DNA from: Arachidicoccus sp. BS20 | GTDB taxonomy: Bacteria; Bacteroidota; Bacteroidia; Chitinophagales; Chitinophagaceae | Direction of reading: 5' to 3' | DNA: 64,000 nucleotides | NCBI RefSeq assembly: GCF_001659705.1 | Contig: NZ_CP015971.1 | Span: 1,984,001 to 2,048,000 of the forward strand | Shown here: positions 25,101 to 33,858 of the stretch, in pieces | Layout: each line of letters opens with the position of its first letter | Position numbering within the stretch: position 1 is the stretch's first letter | Program-made: the position numbers and the translations under genes | Notes under the pieces: generated by a model | What the model saw: only the letters and a program-made list of their open reading frames with translations | The model's database searches: none | Told to the model about the DNA's origin: nothing

Positions 25101-26373
25101 AGCTAAAAAATTCCAAATAGACCAACACAACCGCCGCCGCTGTCATTAATATTAATGTAATAAAGCCAAAAATATTTGACCGCTTGCTATTGGTAAATTC
25201 GCCCATTACTTTTTTGTTGTTGGCAATGTGCAGCACAATCGCAATCAAAACAGGCGCGGTAACTCCGTACAAAATAGCTGAATAAATTAACCCTTTCACG
25301 GGTGTGATGCCGATATAATTTAAAGACAGACCAAGCGCAAGCGACACGGCAATAACTATGTAAAAAGATTTTGCTTCATGAAATTTTTTATCCAAACCTT
25401 CCTGCCAGTCGAATGTTTCAGAAATAATGTAAGAAAGCGAGCCGCACAAAACAGGAATGCCCAACAATCCCGTTCCGATAATGCCGATGGCAAACAGCCA
25501 ATACGCCGCGCTGCCCGCCAATGGTTTCAACGCTTCCGCCGCCTGCTCCACCGTGTCAATGCGATGAATGCCTGCATTAAATAAAACCGTACCCGCCGTG
25601 AGAATAATGAAGAACATGACGATATTGGAAAACAACATTCCCAAATCAACGTCGCGTTTCATCTCGTGAATGATTTTTTTATCCACGATGAGCTGCTTTT
25701 TATGCTTCATATCTTCAACTTCCATTGTCGCCTGCCAAAAAAATAAGTATGGCGAAATAGTAGTACCAAGAATTGCGACAAGTATGTTGATGAAATCTTT
25801 ATTAAAGTTGAGATTCGGAACAAATGTATGCTTCAAAACAGCTGTCCAGTCCTGCTTACACAAAAATGGAACAACTAAATATACCAACAATACAACGCAT
25901 AAATATTTGAGAACGGCTGCAATCTTTTGATAAGGCAGATAAATAATCAGCACCAATAAAACAATCGTAAACGCCATACAGAAATAAGACGATTGAACGG
26001 AAGGAAACAACAAATTACTTACAGCGCCCATGCCTGCAATGTCCGCGCCAATGTTCATCACAATAGCGGGAAAACTGAACAAAAGCATCAGATACAAAGC
26101 TGTTTTGGAATAATGTTTTTTGAGAATGCCCGTCAAGCCCTGTGAAGTAACCATGCCGATACGCGCGCACATTTCCTGAATGGAAGCCATCAACGGAAAT
26201 GTAATCAACGCTGTCCACAAAGTGGATAATCCGTAAGCCGCACCGGCTTGCGAATATGTTGCAATGCCCGACGGGTCATCGTCGCTTGCCCCTGTAATTA
26301 AGCCGGGACCAAGCTGTTTCCAAAAACGGAAAAATTTAGCAGTGTGTTTTCCCTTTAGTCTAAAAAAACGCAT
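25099..26373 (-). CDS. Nramp-family divalent metal transporter, atypical (NRMT-like)
   Basis: The 424-residue protein has about 11 hydrophobic segments of the LeuT/Nramp fold. Canonical Nramp proteins carry DPGN in TM1 and MPH in TM6 as metal ligands for Mn or Fe. Here TM1 reads DDDPSGIA (DPSG at residues 33-36). TM6 reads GTTISPYLFFWQATMEVED, lacking the metal-coordinating methionine and the following histidine. Loss of the soft methionine ligand is a hallmark of Nramp-related magnesium transporters, so Mg2+ is a reasonable alternative substrate (inference). It is divergent from the mqnD operon. Confidence 0.85.
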   Translation of the reverse strand: MRFFRLKGKHTAKFFRFWKQLGPGLITGASDDDPSGIATYSQAGAAYGLSTLWTALITFPLMASIQEMCARIGMVTSQGLTGILKKHYSKTALYLMLLFSFPAIVMNIGADIAGMGAVSNLLFPSVQSSYFCMAFTIVLLVLIIYLPYQKIAAVLKYLCVVLLVYLVVPFLCKQDWTAVLKHTFVPNLNFNKDFINILVAILGTTISPYLFFWQATMEVEDMKHKKQLIVDKKIIHEMKRDVDLGMLFSNIVMFFIILTAGTVLFNAGIHRIDTVEQAAEALKPLAGSAAYWLFAIGIIGTGLLGIPVLCGSLSYIISETFDWQEGLDKKFHEAKSFYIVIAVSLALGLSLNYIGITPVKGLIYSAILYGVTAPVLIAIVLHIANNKKVMGEFTNSKRSNIFGFITLILMTAAAVVLVYLEFFS

Positions 26374-26540
26374 AAAGTGCGAATAAATTACAACTAAGGT
26401 AAGCGATATAATGTATTGTCAGAAAAAGAAATATTAACATCTATATAAAATCGATCTTTTACACGCTCTAAAAATTCCGCTACGGACGAATTTTACATTC
26501 TGATATTACGTAACAGATAAATACTTTATCTTTACCGCCG

Positions 26541-26571
26541 TTTGTTTATATACAAAACATACATAATTTTG
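26541..26571 (+). promoter_or_regulatory. Promoter of the mqnD operon
   Basis: TTTG (26541-26544), a spacer of exactly 19 nt, and TAATTTTG (26564-26571): the best full match to the Bacteroidota -33/-7 promoter in this window. It predicts a leader of about 25 nt before the ATG at 26601. Confidence 0.8.
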
Positions 26572-26600
26572 AACCACAACAGGATTTTAAAAATAAACGA

Positions 26601-27446
26601 ATGAAATTTACTTTAGGTTTTAGCCCATGTCCTAATGACACATTTATCTTTGACGCATTAATTAATCACAAATTTGATACAGAAGGTCTTCATTTTGATG
26701 TGCATCTCGAAGATGTTCAAACGCTCAATAACTGGGCAAGAGAAGGCAAGCTGGATATTTCCAAAATCAGCTACGGCGTATTACCGTTATTAACGGAAAG
26801 CCATGTGGTGCTGGCAAGCGGCGGCGCTTTAGGTCAGGGCGTAGGACCATTGTTGATTAGTAATAAAGAAGTTTCCGAAGCAGAAATTAACGAAAGTGTG
26901 ATTGCCATTCCGGGCGAAAACACTACCGCACATATGCTGTTTTCATTGGCTTATCCCAATGCAAAAAACAAAGTGTTCAAAGTGTTTAATGAAATTGAAG
27001 ATTTTGTTTTGAGCAGAAAAGGTCTTGGTGTAATTATTCACGAAAACCGCTTCACTTATGCGGAAAAAGGTCTGACCAAAGTGGTTGACCTCGGCGATTA
27101 TTGGGAAAAAACAACAGGCTCTCCTATTCCGCTTGGCGGTATTGTCGCAAAGAGAAATATTCCGTTGCCGATGATTAAAAAAATTGACAACGCCATTCGC
27201 AAAAGCGTGGAATATGCTTACGAAAATCATTACATCGATAATCTGCCCGATTATATCAAAGAACATTCACAGGAAATGAGCGAAGACGTAATGCGCCAGC
27301 ATATTCAGTTGTATGTGAACAGTTTTAGTTTCAAACTGGGCAAGGCAGGGCGCGACGCCGTGCGCGAAATGCTGAAAGTATATCTGAACATCCACCCTGA
27401 AGCAAAGCTGAGCGAACTTGAAATTTTCGCAAGCAAGCTTTACTAA
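26601..27446 (+). CDS. mqnD: 1,4-dihydroxy-6-naphthoate synthase (menaquinone, futalosine route)
   Basis: MqnD converts cyclic dehypoxanthine futalosine to 1,4-dihydroxy-6-naphthoate in the futalosine pathway to menaquinone. The 281-residue protein is a periplasmic-binding-protein-like fold used as a cytoplasmic enzyme. Its signature is SPCPNDTFIFDALINHKFDTEG (from residue 8) with the following DVQTLNNWAREGKLDISKISYG, and the glycine-rich SGGALGQGVGPLLIS. The related MqnA shares the fold, but the SPCPNDTF opening points to MqnD. It is the first gene of a three-gene unit; 12 bp separate it from the Nif3-like gene. Confidence 0.9.
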   Translation: MKFTLGFSPCPNDTFIFDALINHKFDTEGLHFDVHLEDVQTLNNWAREGKLDISKISYGVLPLLTESHVVLASGGALGQGVGPLLISNKEVSEAEINESVIAIPGENTTAHMLFSLAYPNAKNKVFKVFNEIEDFVLSRKGLGVIIHENRFTYAEKGLTKVVDLGDYWEKTTGSPIPLGGIVAKRNIPLPMIKKIDNAIRKSVEYAYENHYIDNLPDYIKEHSQEMSEDVMRQHIQLYVNSFSFKLGKAGRDAVREMLKVYLNIHPEAKLSELEIFASKLY

Positions 27447-27458
27447 AAATCTTTTCCC

Positions 27459-28556
27459 ATGCAAATCAGGGAAATTATTCGCGTACTGGAAAATATTGCG
27501 CCACCCGTTTATCAGGAAAATTATGACAACAGCGGCTTGCTTACAGGCAATGCCGACTGGGAATGCACAGGCGTTCTCTGTACGCTCGACACTTTGGAAG
27601 CGACCGTAAAAGAAGCAAAAGAAAAAAACTGCAATCTTATTGTTTCGCATCATCCCATTATTTTTTCAGGAATTAAAAAACTGAATGGAAAAAATTATGT
27701 GGAGAGAACCGTGATTGATGCGATTAAAAATGATATTGCTATTTACGCCATTCATACCAATCTGGATAATGTTCATCTTGGCGTAAATAAAAAAATTGCG
27801 GACAAACTCGGTCTCATAAATCAACAAATTCTTTCCCCGAAAAATAATTTACTCAGTAAATTAATCACTTACGTTCCGTCTGCAAATGCAGAAGCTGTAA
27901 GGCTTTCGCTATTTAATGCAGGCGCAGGGCACATTGGTAATTATGCTGAATGTTCTTTTTCTTCCGAAGGAAAAGGGACTTTTAAACCGGAAGAAAATAC
28001 AAATCCTTTTATTGGCGAGCAAGGCAAAAGAGCAATAGTGGACGAAGAAAAAATTGAAGTAATTTTTCCAAATTATCTGCAACCTGTTTTAGTAGATGCA
28101 TTAAAAAAATCACATCCTTACGAAGAACCCGCATTTGATATAATTTCGCTGAACAATGTGTATGAAAATATCGGAAGCGGCATTATCGGCGAACTTGCAG
28201 ATGAAGAAACGGAAGAAGATTTTTTAAAAAAAATCAAAGCAACTTTTGGTACGCCAAGCATTCGTCATACACAATTACTGAATAAAAAAGTAAAGCGAGT
28301 GGCAGTTTGCGGCGGCGCGGGAAGTTTTCTCATCAAAAATGCCATTGGCACAAAAGCAGATTTTTACATCACTTCAGATGTGAAGTATCACGAGTTCTTT
28401 GATGCTGATAATCATTTGATTATCGCCGATATAGGGCATTGGGAAAGTGAGCAGTTTACCATAGAATTATTATTTGACATTTTGGTTGCAAAATTTCCTA
28501 CCTTTGCGGTCTTAAAATCGGCATTGTGTACCAATCCGGTAAAGTATTTTTCGTAA
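27459..28556 (+). CDS. Nif3-like dinuclear metal center protein (DUF34/YqfO type)
   Basis: The 365-residue hexamer-forming protein of the Nif3/YbgI family carries a PII-like insert domain (about 125-230), hence longer than the 250-residue E. coli form. Metal-site phrases are NLIVSHHPIIFSG (about 63-75), AIHTNLDNVHLG, SDVKYHEFFDA and IADIGHWESEQF. Function is uncertain in all bacteria; proposals include a GTP cyclohydrolase-like or metallochaperone role. It is the middle gene of the mqnD unit, 18 bp before the zinc-ribbon gene. Confidence 0.9.
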   Translation: MQIREIIRVLENIAPPVYQENYDNSGLLTGNADWECTGVLCTLDTLEATVKEAKEKNCNLIVSHHPIIFSGIKKLNGKNYVERTVIDAIKNDIAIYAIHTNLDNVHLGVNKKIADKLGLINQQILSPKNNLLSKLITYVPSANAEAVRLSLFNAGAGHIGNYAECSFSSEGKGTFKPEENTNPFIGEQGKRAIVDEEKIEVIFPNYLQPVLVDALKKSHPYEEPAFDIISLNNVYENIGSGIIGELADEETEEDFLKKIKATFGTPSIRHTQLLNKKVKRVAVCGGAGSFLIKNAIGTKADFYITSDVKYHEFFDADNHLIIADIGHWESEQFTIELLFDILVAKFPTFAVLKSALCTNPVKYFS

Positions 28557-28574
28557 AAAATCATTCAAAAAAAT

Positions 28575-29330
28575 ATGGCAATCGTAAAAGATTTCTCTGT
28601 TGAAGAAAAACTGGTTTCTCTGATTAAATTGCAAAAGCTCGATAGCAAGCTCGACCAAATTCAGATTCTGAAAGGCGAACTTCCGATGGAAGTGCGTGAC
28701 TTGGAAGATGACCTTGCCGGACTGAACAGCCGCAAAAACCGCGTTGAAGAAGAAATCAACGGCATTTCCGATTACATCAATCAAAAGAAGGCTGCCATCA
28801 AAGAAGCTGAGGCCTTGGTTCAGAAATACGAAAAGCAAAGCGAGAATGTAAAAAACAACCGCGAGTTTGAAGCTATCAACAAAGAAATTGAAATGCAACA
28901 ACTTGAAGGTAAATTAGCAGAAAAGCACATTCGCGATGCAAATGTTGAACTTGCCGAGAAAGTAAAGCAACTTGATGAAGTTAAAAAGAAAATCGACGAT
29001 AAGAGCACTGTACTTGAAACCAAGCAAAAAGAATTAGGCAAAATCATCGCAGAAACAGAAAAAGAAGAAACTGCCGTTCAAAAAGAAATAGATAACGCAC
29101 GTACAGATATTGACGAACGTCTTTTGTTTTCTTACGACCGCATCCGCAAAAATTATCGCAATGGCTTGGCCGTTGTTGCTGTGGAAAGAGACGCCTGCGG
29201 CGGCTGTTACAACGCGATTCCGCCACAAAAGCAAAGCGAAATCCGCCAGCGTAAAAAAATTATCGTTTGCGAAAACTGCGGACGTATTTTGACAGATGAA
29301 GAATTGGCTGAATCAGTTGAGATTAAATAA
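28575..29330 (+). CDS. Coiled-coil protein with C-terminal zinc ribbon (CT398-like)
   Basis: The 251-residue protein has a long antiparallel coiled coil (about 10-185) and a C4 zinc ribbon with CGGC near 205 and CENC near 228. This is the layout of the CT398/HP0958 family. In Helicobacter the relative stabilises RpoN and binds flagellar mRNA; the role in Bacteroidota is unknown. A pairing with a Nif3-like gene, as here, is a common arrangement (from memory). A strong terminator follows directly. Confidence 0.88.
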   Translation: MAIVKDFSVEEKLVSLIKLQKLDSKLDQIQILKGELPMEVRDLEDDLAGLNSRKNRVEEEINGISDYINQKKAAIKEAEALVQKYEKQSENVKNNREFEAINKEIEMQQLEGKLAEKHIRDANVELAEKVKQLDEVKKKIDDKSTVLETKQKELGKIIAETEKEETAVQKEIDNARTDIDERLLFSYDRIRKNYRNGLAVVAVERDACGGCYNAIPPQKQSEIRQRKKIIVCENCGRILTDEELAESVEIK

Positions 29331-29341
29331 GAATAAATTAT

Positions 29342-29390
29342 CGAAATAAAAAAATCCCGCGATTTAAGATCGCGGGATTTTTTTATTTCG
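29342..29390. terminator. Strong bidirectional terminator (22-bp perfect stem)
   Basis: 29342-29363 and 29369-29390 are perfect complements around a 5-nt loop. The GC core ATCCCGCGAT is flanked by A7 and T7 runs. It ends the mqnD unit on the plus strand and rny on the minus strand. Confidence 0.93.
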
Positions 29391-29422
29391 ACAGCCTATC
29401 GCTTAAAACAGCAGGCTTATTA

Positions 29423-30991
29423 TTATCTCGCCACATTCACGGCGCGCTTTTCACGGATTACGGTTACTTTGATCTGTCCCGGATAAGTCATTTCCGTTTG
29501 AATTTTTTGGGCAATTTCAAAGCTCAGTTTTCCGCTTTCATCATCCGTAACTTTATCGGCTTCCACAATCACGCGCAGTTCGCGTCCTGCCTGAATTGCA
29601 TATGCCTTTTCCACGCCTGTATAGCTTTGCGCCAGCGTTTCCAAATCTTTAATACGCTGAATATATTGCTGCATAATTTCGCGACGTGCACCCGGTCTTG
29701 CGCCGCTGATAGCATCGCAAGCCTGTACAATCGGGGAAATCACGTACAGCATTTCCATTTCATCGTGATGCGCGCCAATGGCGTTTACGACTGCGGGATT
29801 TTCGCCATATTTTTCGGCAAGTTTTGCGCCGAGCAAAGCGTGGCTCAATTCGGTTTCTTCGTCGGGCACTTTACCAATATCGTGCAGCAAACCGGCTCGT
29901 TTTGCCAACTTCGGATTCATACCAAGCTCCGCAGCCATAATGCCGCAAAGATTTGCTGTTTCTCGGCTGTGCATTAATAAGTTCTGTCCGTAAGACGAAC
30001 GGAAACGCATCTTACCTACAATGCGCACGAGTTCTTTATGCAAACCGTGAATACCTAATTCGATAATTGTACGCTCGCCGATTTCCATTACTTGTTCTTC
30101 CAACTGGCGACGTGTTTTTTCCACCACTTCTTCAATACGCGCAGGATGAATACGACCGTCGGCAACCAGACGTTGCAGAGACAAACGTGCAACTTCACGG
30201 CGCAACGGGTCAAAGCTCGAAAGCACCACAGCTTCCGGCGTATCGTCCACAATCAAATCCACGCCTGTTGCAGCTTCGATGGCACGAATATTGCGACCTT
30301 CGCGACCAATAATTTGCCCTTTAATTTCGTCAGATTCGAGGTTGAAAACCGTAACTGTATTTTCAATCGTTTGTTCCGCAGCCGTGCGCTGGATGCTTTG
30401 AATAATGATTTTGCGCGCTTCTTTATTTGCCTTTTGTTTCGCATCTTCGATAATCTCCTGCTGCAAACTCAACGCTTGTGTTTTGGCTTCGCTTTTCAGG
30501 CTTTCGATTAATTGTTCTTTCGCTTCTTCTGAAGAAAGATTGGAAATTTTTTCCAAGCGACGAATGTGTTCTTCCTGATGCTTTTCCAGTTCCGTGCGCT
30601 TTTGGTTTACAACTTCAATCTGGCGGTTAAGGTTTTCTTTAATAACCAGATTTTCTTTCAGCTGCTTATCCAGATTGGCTTCTTTCTGGTTAATAGTATT
30701 TTCTTTTTGCTTTATTCTGTTTTCAATTTCGCCCACTTTTTTGTTGCGTTCCAGAACTTCTTTGTCGTGCTCGGCTTTTAGCTGAACAAATTTTTCTTTG
30801 GCTTCCAGTTGTTTTTCTTTCTTAATGGTTTCGGCTCTGAGTTCTGCATCTTTGATGATTGTTTGAGCCTGACTTTCTGCATCTTCAATTCGCTTTTTTG
30901 TATCTTTTGAGAAAATCAATCTGCCTACAACAATTCCAACAATAACGCCCACGACCGCGACAACTGCATCTATAATTCCTAAATTATCCAT
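29423..30991 (-). CDS. rny: Ribonuclease Y
   Basis: This membrane-anchored endoribonuclease starts bulk mRNA decay. The 522-residue protein has an N-terminal membrane helix (about 5-25), a long coiled coil (about 35-185), a KH RNA-binding domain ([20 protein letters not shown], about 225) and an HD phosphohydrolase domain ([17 protein letters not shown], then LLHDIGK near 365). The C-terminal domain ends [15 protein letters not shown]. Length and order match the family. It is a single minus-strand gene with its own terminator. Confidence 0.96.
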   Translation of the reverse strand: MDNLGIIDAVVAVVGVIVGIVVGRLIFSKDTKKRIEDAESQAQTIIKDAELRAETIKKEKQLEAKEKFVQLKAEHDKEVLERNKKVGEIENRIKQKENTINQKEANLDKQLKENLVIKENLNRQIEVVNQKRTELEKHQEEHIRRLEKISNLSSEEAKEQLIESLKSEAKTQALSLQQEIIEDAKQKANKEARKIIIQSIQRTAAEQTIENTVTVFNLESDEIKGQIIGREGRNIRAIEAATGVDLIVDDTPEAVVLSSFDPLRREVARLSLQRLVADGRIHPARIEEVVEKTRRQLEEQVMEIGERTIIELGIHGLHKELVRIVGKMRFRSSYGQNLLMHSRETANLCGIMAAELGMNPKLAKRAGLLHDIGKVPDEETELSHALLGAKLAEKYGENPAVVNAIGAHHDEMEMLYVISPIVQACDAISGARPGARREIMQQYIQRIKDLETLAQSYTGVEKAYAIQAGRELRVIVEADKVTDDESGKLSFEIAQKIQTEMTYPGQIKVTVIREKRAVNVAR

Positions 30992-31326
30992 TTGTTATGT
31001 ATCCTGTTTAATATATATTTAAAAAAAATGCCTTGCTACAAAGCGCAGCCAAGGCTTACTGCGGGCGAAGATAATGAATTTTGATAATGGAAAATGAAAA
31101 GTTGAAAATGAAATAGATGTACCACAAAGTTGCAAAGGCTTCACATAGCTATATGGAAATTTAATAATGTTTATAAAAAAATGGAAGACCTATCCCGTTA
31201 TCACGAATTTATTTCGGCATCTCAAAAATAGTCGCCAAGAAATGCTGAAACGAGTTCAGCATGACGAGCCGGTGTGTTCATATTTGTTTTCATTTTCAAT
31301 TACTAATTTTTCATTCTTCATTAAAA
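30992..31326. other. Gene-free 335-bp stretch between rny and an ABC permease
   Basis: It contains the upstream region of rny and the palindromic repeat at 31197-31266. A low-complexity run near 31085-31112 (GAAAATGAAAAGTTGAAAATGA) and ACCACAAAGTTGCAAAGGC near 31120 look like worn repeat pieces. No ORF with normal composition is visible. Confidence 0.5.
31197..31266. repeat. Palindromic repeat, CGGCATCTC family, copy 1
   Basis: The right arm (ATGCTGAAACGAGTTCAGCATGACG, to 31266) pairs imperfectly with the left arm ending in TTTCGGCAT. The central phrase TTTCGGCATCTCAAAAATA, then T/GCCAAGA, is shared with the sequence at 60774-60802. This resembles a repeat wording common between genes in Bacteroidota. 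Confidence 0.65.
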
Positions 31327-33762
31327 TCATTCTGTCTTCAAACTCTTTACGGGATTGGCGCGTGCGGCTTTGATTGTTTGAATACGCACCGTGCCTATTG
31401 CAACAATTACAGCAACAATGCCCGCAACAGCAAACACCCACCATTCAATATTGATTCTGTAAGCATAATCCTGCAGCCATTTATGCATCAGCAGCCAACC
31501 AACAGGCGATGCAATGACAACTGCAAGTATCAACAGTTTCAAATATTCTATTGAGAATAATCTTGCAATAGATTGTACCGATGCACCCAATACTTTGCGA
31601 ATGCCTATTTCCTTGGTTCGTTGTACAAGCGATTGCATTACCAAACCGAAAATACCTAATGTTGCAAGCAACATGCTCAGCACACTGAAGAACGAAAATA
31701 TTTGCTGCAAACGGCTTTCAGCTTTGTATTGGTTGTTCAGCATATCGTCTATCCATTTCATATCGAGGAATTTTTCAGGATAAAATTTTCGCCACAATTT
31801 ATTGATGCCTGTCATCACTTGATTTTCATATCCATGTTTTACTCTTATAAGCATACCGCCATAATTCAGTGATTTGTCTGCGAGAATAATGGTTGGCAAT
31901 AAAGGTTTTCTTAAAGATTCGCCATTGAAGTCTTCCACAATTCCCACAGGCGTTGTAAGAGCGTGTTTTATAGGCGTATTAAGATTTTTTACCTGTAACA
32001 ATTTTGCGGTGTAAGAAGTTAAGACAGATGATTGCGCACTTTCTGCCGCCACATATTTTGCGGAATCCAAATTCATCAATGAATCCTGACTCATCTTATC
32101 ATCTGCATATGATGCATCAAATAATCGTCCGCTTTTTAAATGAAGCCCAAGTGTTTTTACAAGGTCAATATCGCCGTCGATATACCACACAGTCAATTTG
32201 TTACCCGCATGGTTCGGGTCGTCAATTTCCCTCGTCATATATCCTGCGCTTGGTATTGTCCACGAAGTAATGCTTGCGCTTTCAACTCCCTGCAAATTCA
32301 ATAATTCATTTTTAAAAGATTGTCCTTTATTGTCCCACGATACAAAGCCAATGTTCAGTAAATTATTTTTATTAAATCCGATGTCTTTATGTTTCATAAA
32401 CGAAACTTGTTGCCACACTACAATCAATGCAATTATTACCAAAATGGAAATAGAAAACTGCAACACAACCAGACTTTTCCGCACGAGCGTTTGAATAGAA
32501 AATTTTCCTGAAAATGATTTTCCTTTCAAAGCCGTTGTGGGTTTGAAGCCCGACATAATCCACGCGGGATAAAAACCAATCAATAAACTGAATAAAAGAA
32601 TAACAGCATAAGCAATAACAAACAAATAAAAACGGGAGATAAGAGTTACTTCCAGATGATGCCCTAAAAACTTTTCCGTCAAAGGCAACGTCCACCAGTA
32701 AATGCCTGTTGCCAACACAGAACCAATGCTGAAATACATAACGGATTCAGTTAAAAACATTTGTACAACATGCCTGCGCTCCGCTCCTAATATTTTACGC
32801 ACGCCGGTTTCTTTTAACCGCTTTACGGCTTTTGCCGTGCTGAGGTTTACGTAATTTACACAAGCAATTATAAGCAGCAACAATGCAACACCTGAAAAAA
32901 TATAAATGTTTTGCACATCGCCTTTTACTTGTTGGTTCTCTGCAAAATCAGAATGCAGATAAACATTTTTCAACGGTTGAAACTCGAATTGATAAGGCGT
33001 TTTTGTTGTGACAAAACTTGCATACCATTTATTTACTTTCTCTGTAAATTTTGCAATATCAGTTCCTGGTTTTACCAAAATATAATTATTGGGTGTAAAC
33101 GTTCCATACTGTTCTTTAACCAATTCTTCATTACGTGGTTTCTTTATGATAATGGCTTGTGTGCGAAACACGCTATTGGAAGGAATATCTTTGATAACGC
33201 CTGTAATCAGATAAGGATTGGACTTTTGAGAGAATGTAGGAACGCTGTAAATAATTTTTCCAACCGCATTTTCTTTCGGGAAATATTCGTTTTCAAAACT
33301 TTCGGTTATAACAATATTGCCTGTTCCCGCTACATAATTTCTCGGATTGCCCGCAAGTATTTTCAAATCGAGCATTCTCCATATCGAAGTATCGGCAGCC
33401 ATGATAGAAATTTTTATGCCGTTCGGGTCGCTATTACTAAACTTAAATCTGTCATCATCATAATTGAACAATTCACTCACAGCCTTTACCTCAGGATAAT
33501 CTGTTCTTAACTTGGTTGATAGCCCAGTAAAAGATGAAGTAAATTTGTCGTACAGACCATCGCCCATTTTATTTACCGTAACAATCCTATATAATTGATT
33601 ACTGTTTTTCCACTGCCTGTCGTAGCTCAAATCGTCCAATACAACGGTTGCCACCAGCATACAAGCCGCCAGCCCGATGGTTAAACCAAAAATATTAATG
33701 AAAGAAAATACCCTGTCGCGCTGTAGGTTTTTCCAGGCAGTTTTGAGATAATGTAGCCACAT
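31327..33762 (-). CDS. MacB/FtsX-type ABC transporter permease (first of two paralogs)
   Basis: The 811-residue membrane protein has two permease halves. TM1 is near 20-40 (SFINIFGLTIGLAACMLVATVVL), followed by a MacB periplasmic core domain (about 45-260) and three TMs (about 280-400). A TM near 430 opens the second half, with its own periplasmic domain (about 455-660) and three TMs to the C-terminus. FtsX signatures are KRLKETGVRKILGAERRHVVQMFL and QRTKEIGIRKVLGASVQSIARLFS. Relatives use an ABC ATPase to push peptides, lipoproteins or signals across the envelope; no ATPase gene is adjacent. It ends with the same ARANPVKSLKTE as the paralog at 33859, pointing to tandem duplication. Confidence 0.88.
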   Translation of the reverse strand: MWLHYLKTAWKNLQRDRVFSFINIFGLTIGLAACMLVATVVLDDLSYDRQWKNSNQLYRIVTVNKMGDGLYDKFTSSFTGLSTKLRTDYPEVKAVSELFNYDDDRFKFSNSDPNGIKISIMAADTSIWRMLDLKILAGNPRNYVAGTGNIVITESFENEYFPKENAVGKIIYSVPTFSQKSNPYLITGVIKDIPSNSVFRTQAIIIKKPRNEELVKEQYGTFTPNNYILVKPGTDIAKFTEKVNKWYASFVTTKTPYQFEFQPLKNVYLHSDFAENQQVKGDVQNIYIFSGVALLLLIIACVNYVNLSTAKAVKRLKETGVRKILGAERRHVVQMFLTESVMYFSIGSVLATGIYWWTLPLTEKFLGHHLEVTLISRFYLFVIAYAVILLFSLLIGFYPAWIMSGFKPTTALKGKSFSGKFSIQTLVRKSLVVLQFSISILVIIALIVVWQQVSFMKHKDIGFNKNNLLNIGFVSWDNKGQSFKNELLNLQGVESASITSWTIPSAGYMTREIDDPNHAGNKLTVWYIDGDIDLVKTLGLHLKSGRLFDASYADDKMSQDSLMNLDSAKYVAAESAQSSVLTSYTAKLLQVKNLNTPIKHALTTPVGIVEDFNGESLRKPLLPTIILADKSLNYGGMLIRVKHGYENQVMTGINKLWRKFYPEKFLDMKWIDDMLNNQYKAESRLQQIFSFFSVLSMLLATLGIFGLVMQSLVQRTKEIGIRKVLGASVQSIARLFSIEYLKLLILAVVIASPVGWLLMHKWLQDYAYRINIEWWVFAVAGIVAVIVAIGTVRIQTIKAARANPVKSLKTE

Positions 33763-33858
33763 GGTTTTTTAAATTTGATGATGGGATAATGTGCTAATTC
33801 AATAATTTGATATTCCTCTTAATCCAAAAAATCTATCCAAATCTCCGTTCAGACAAGC

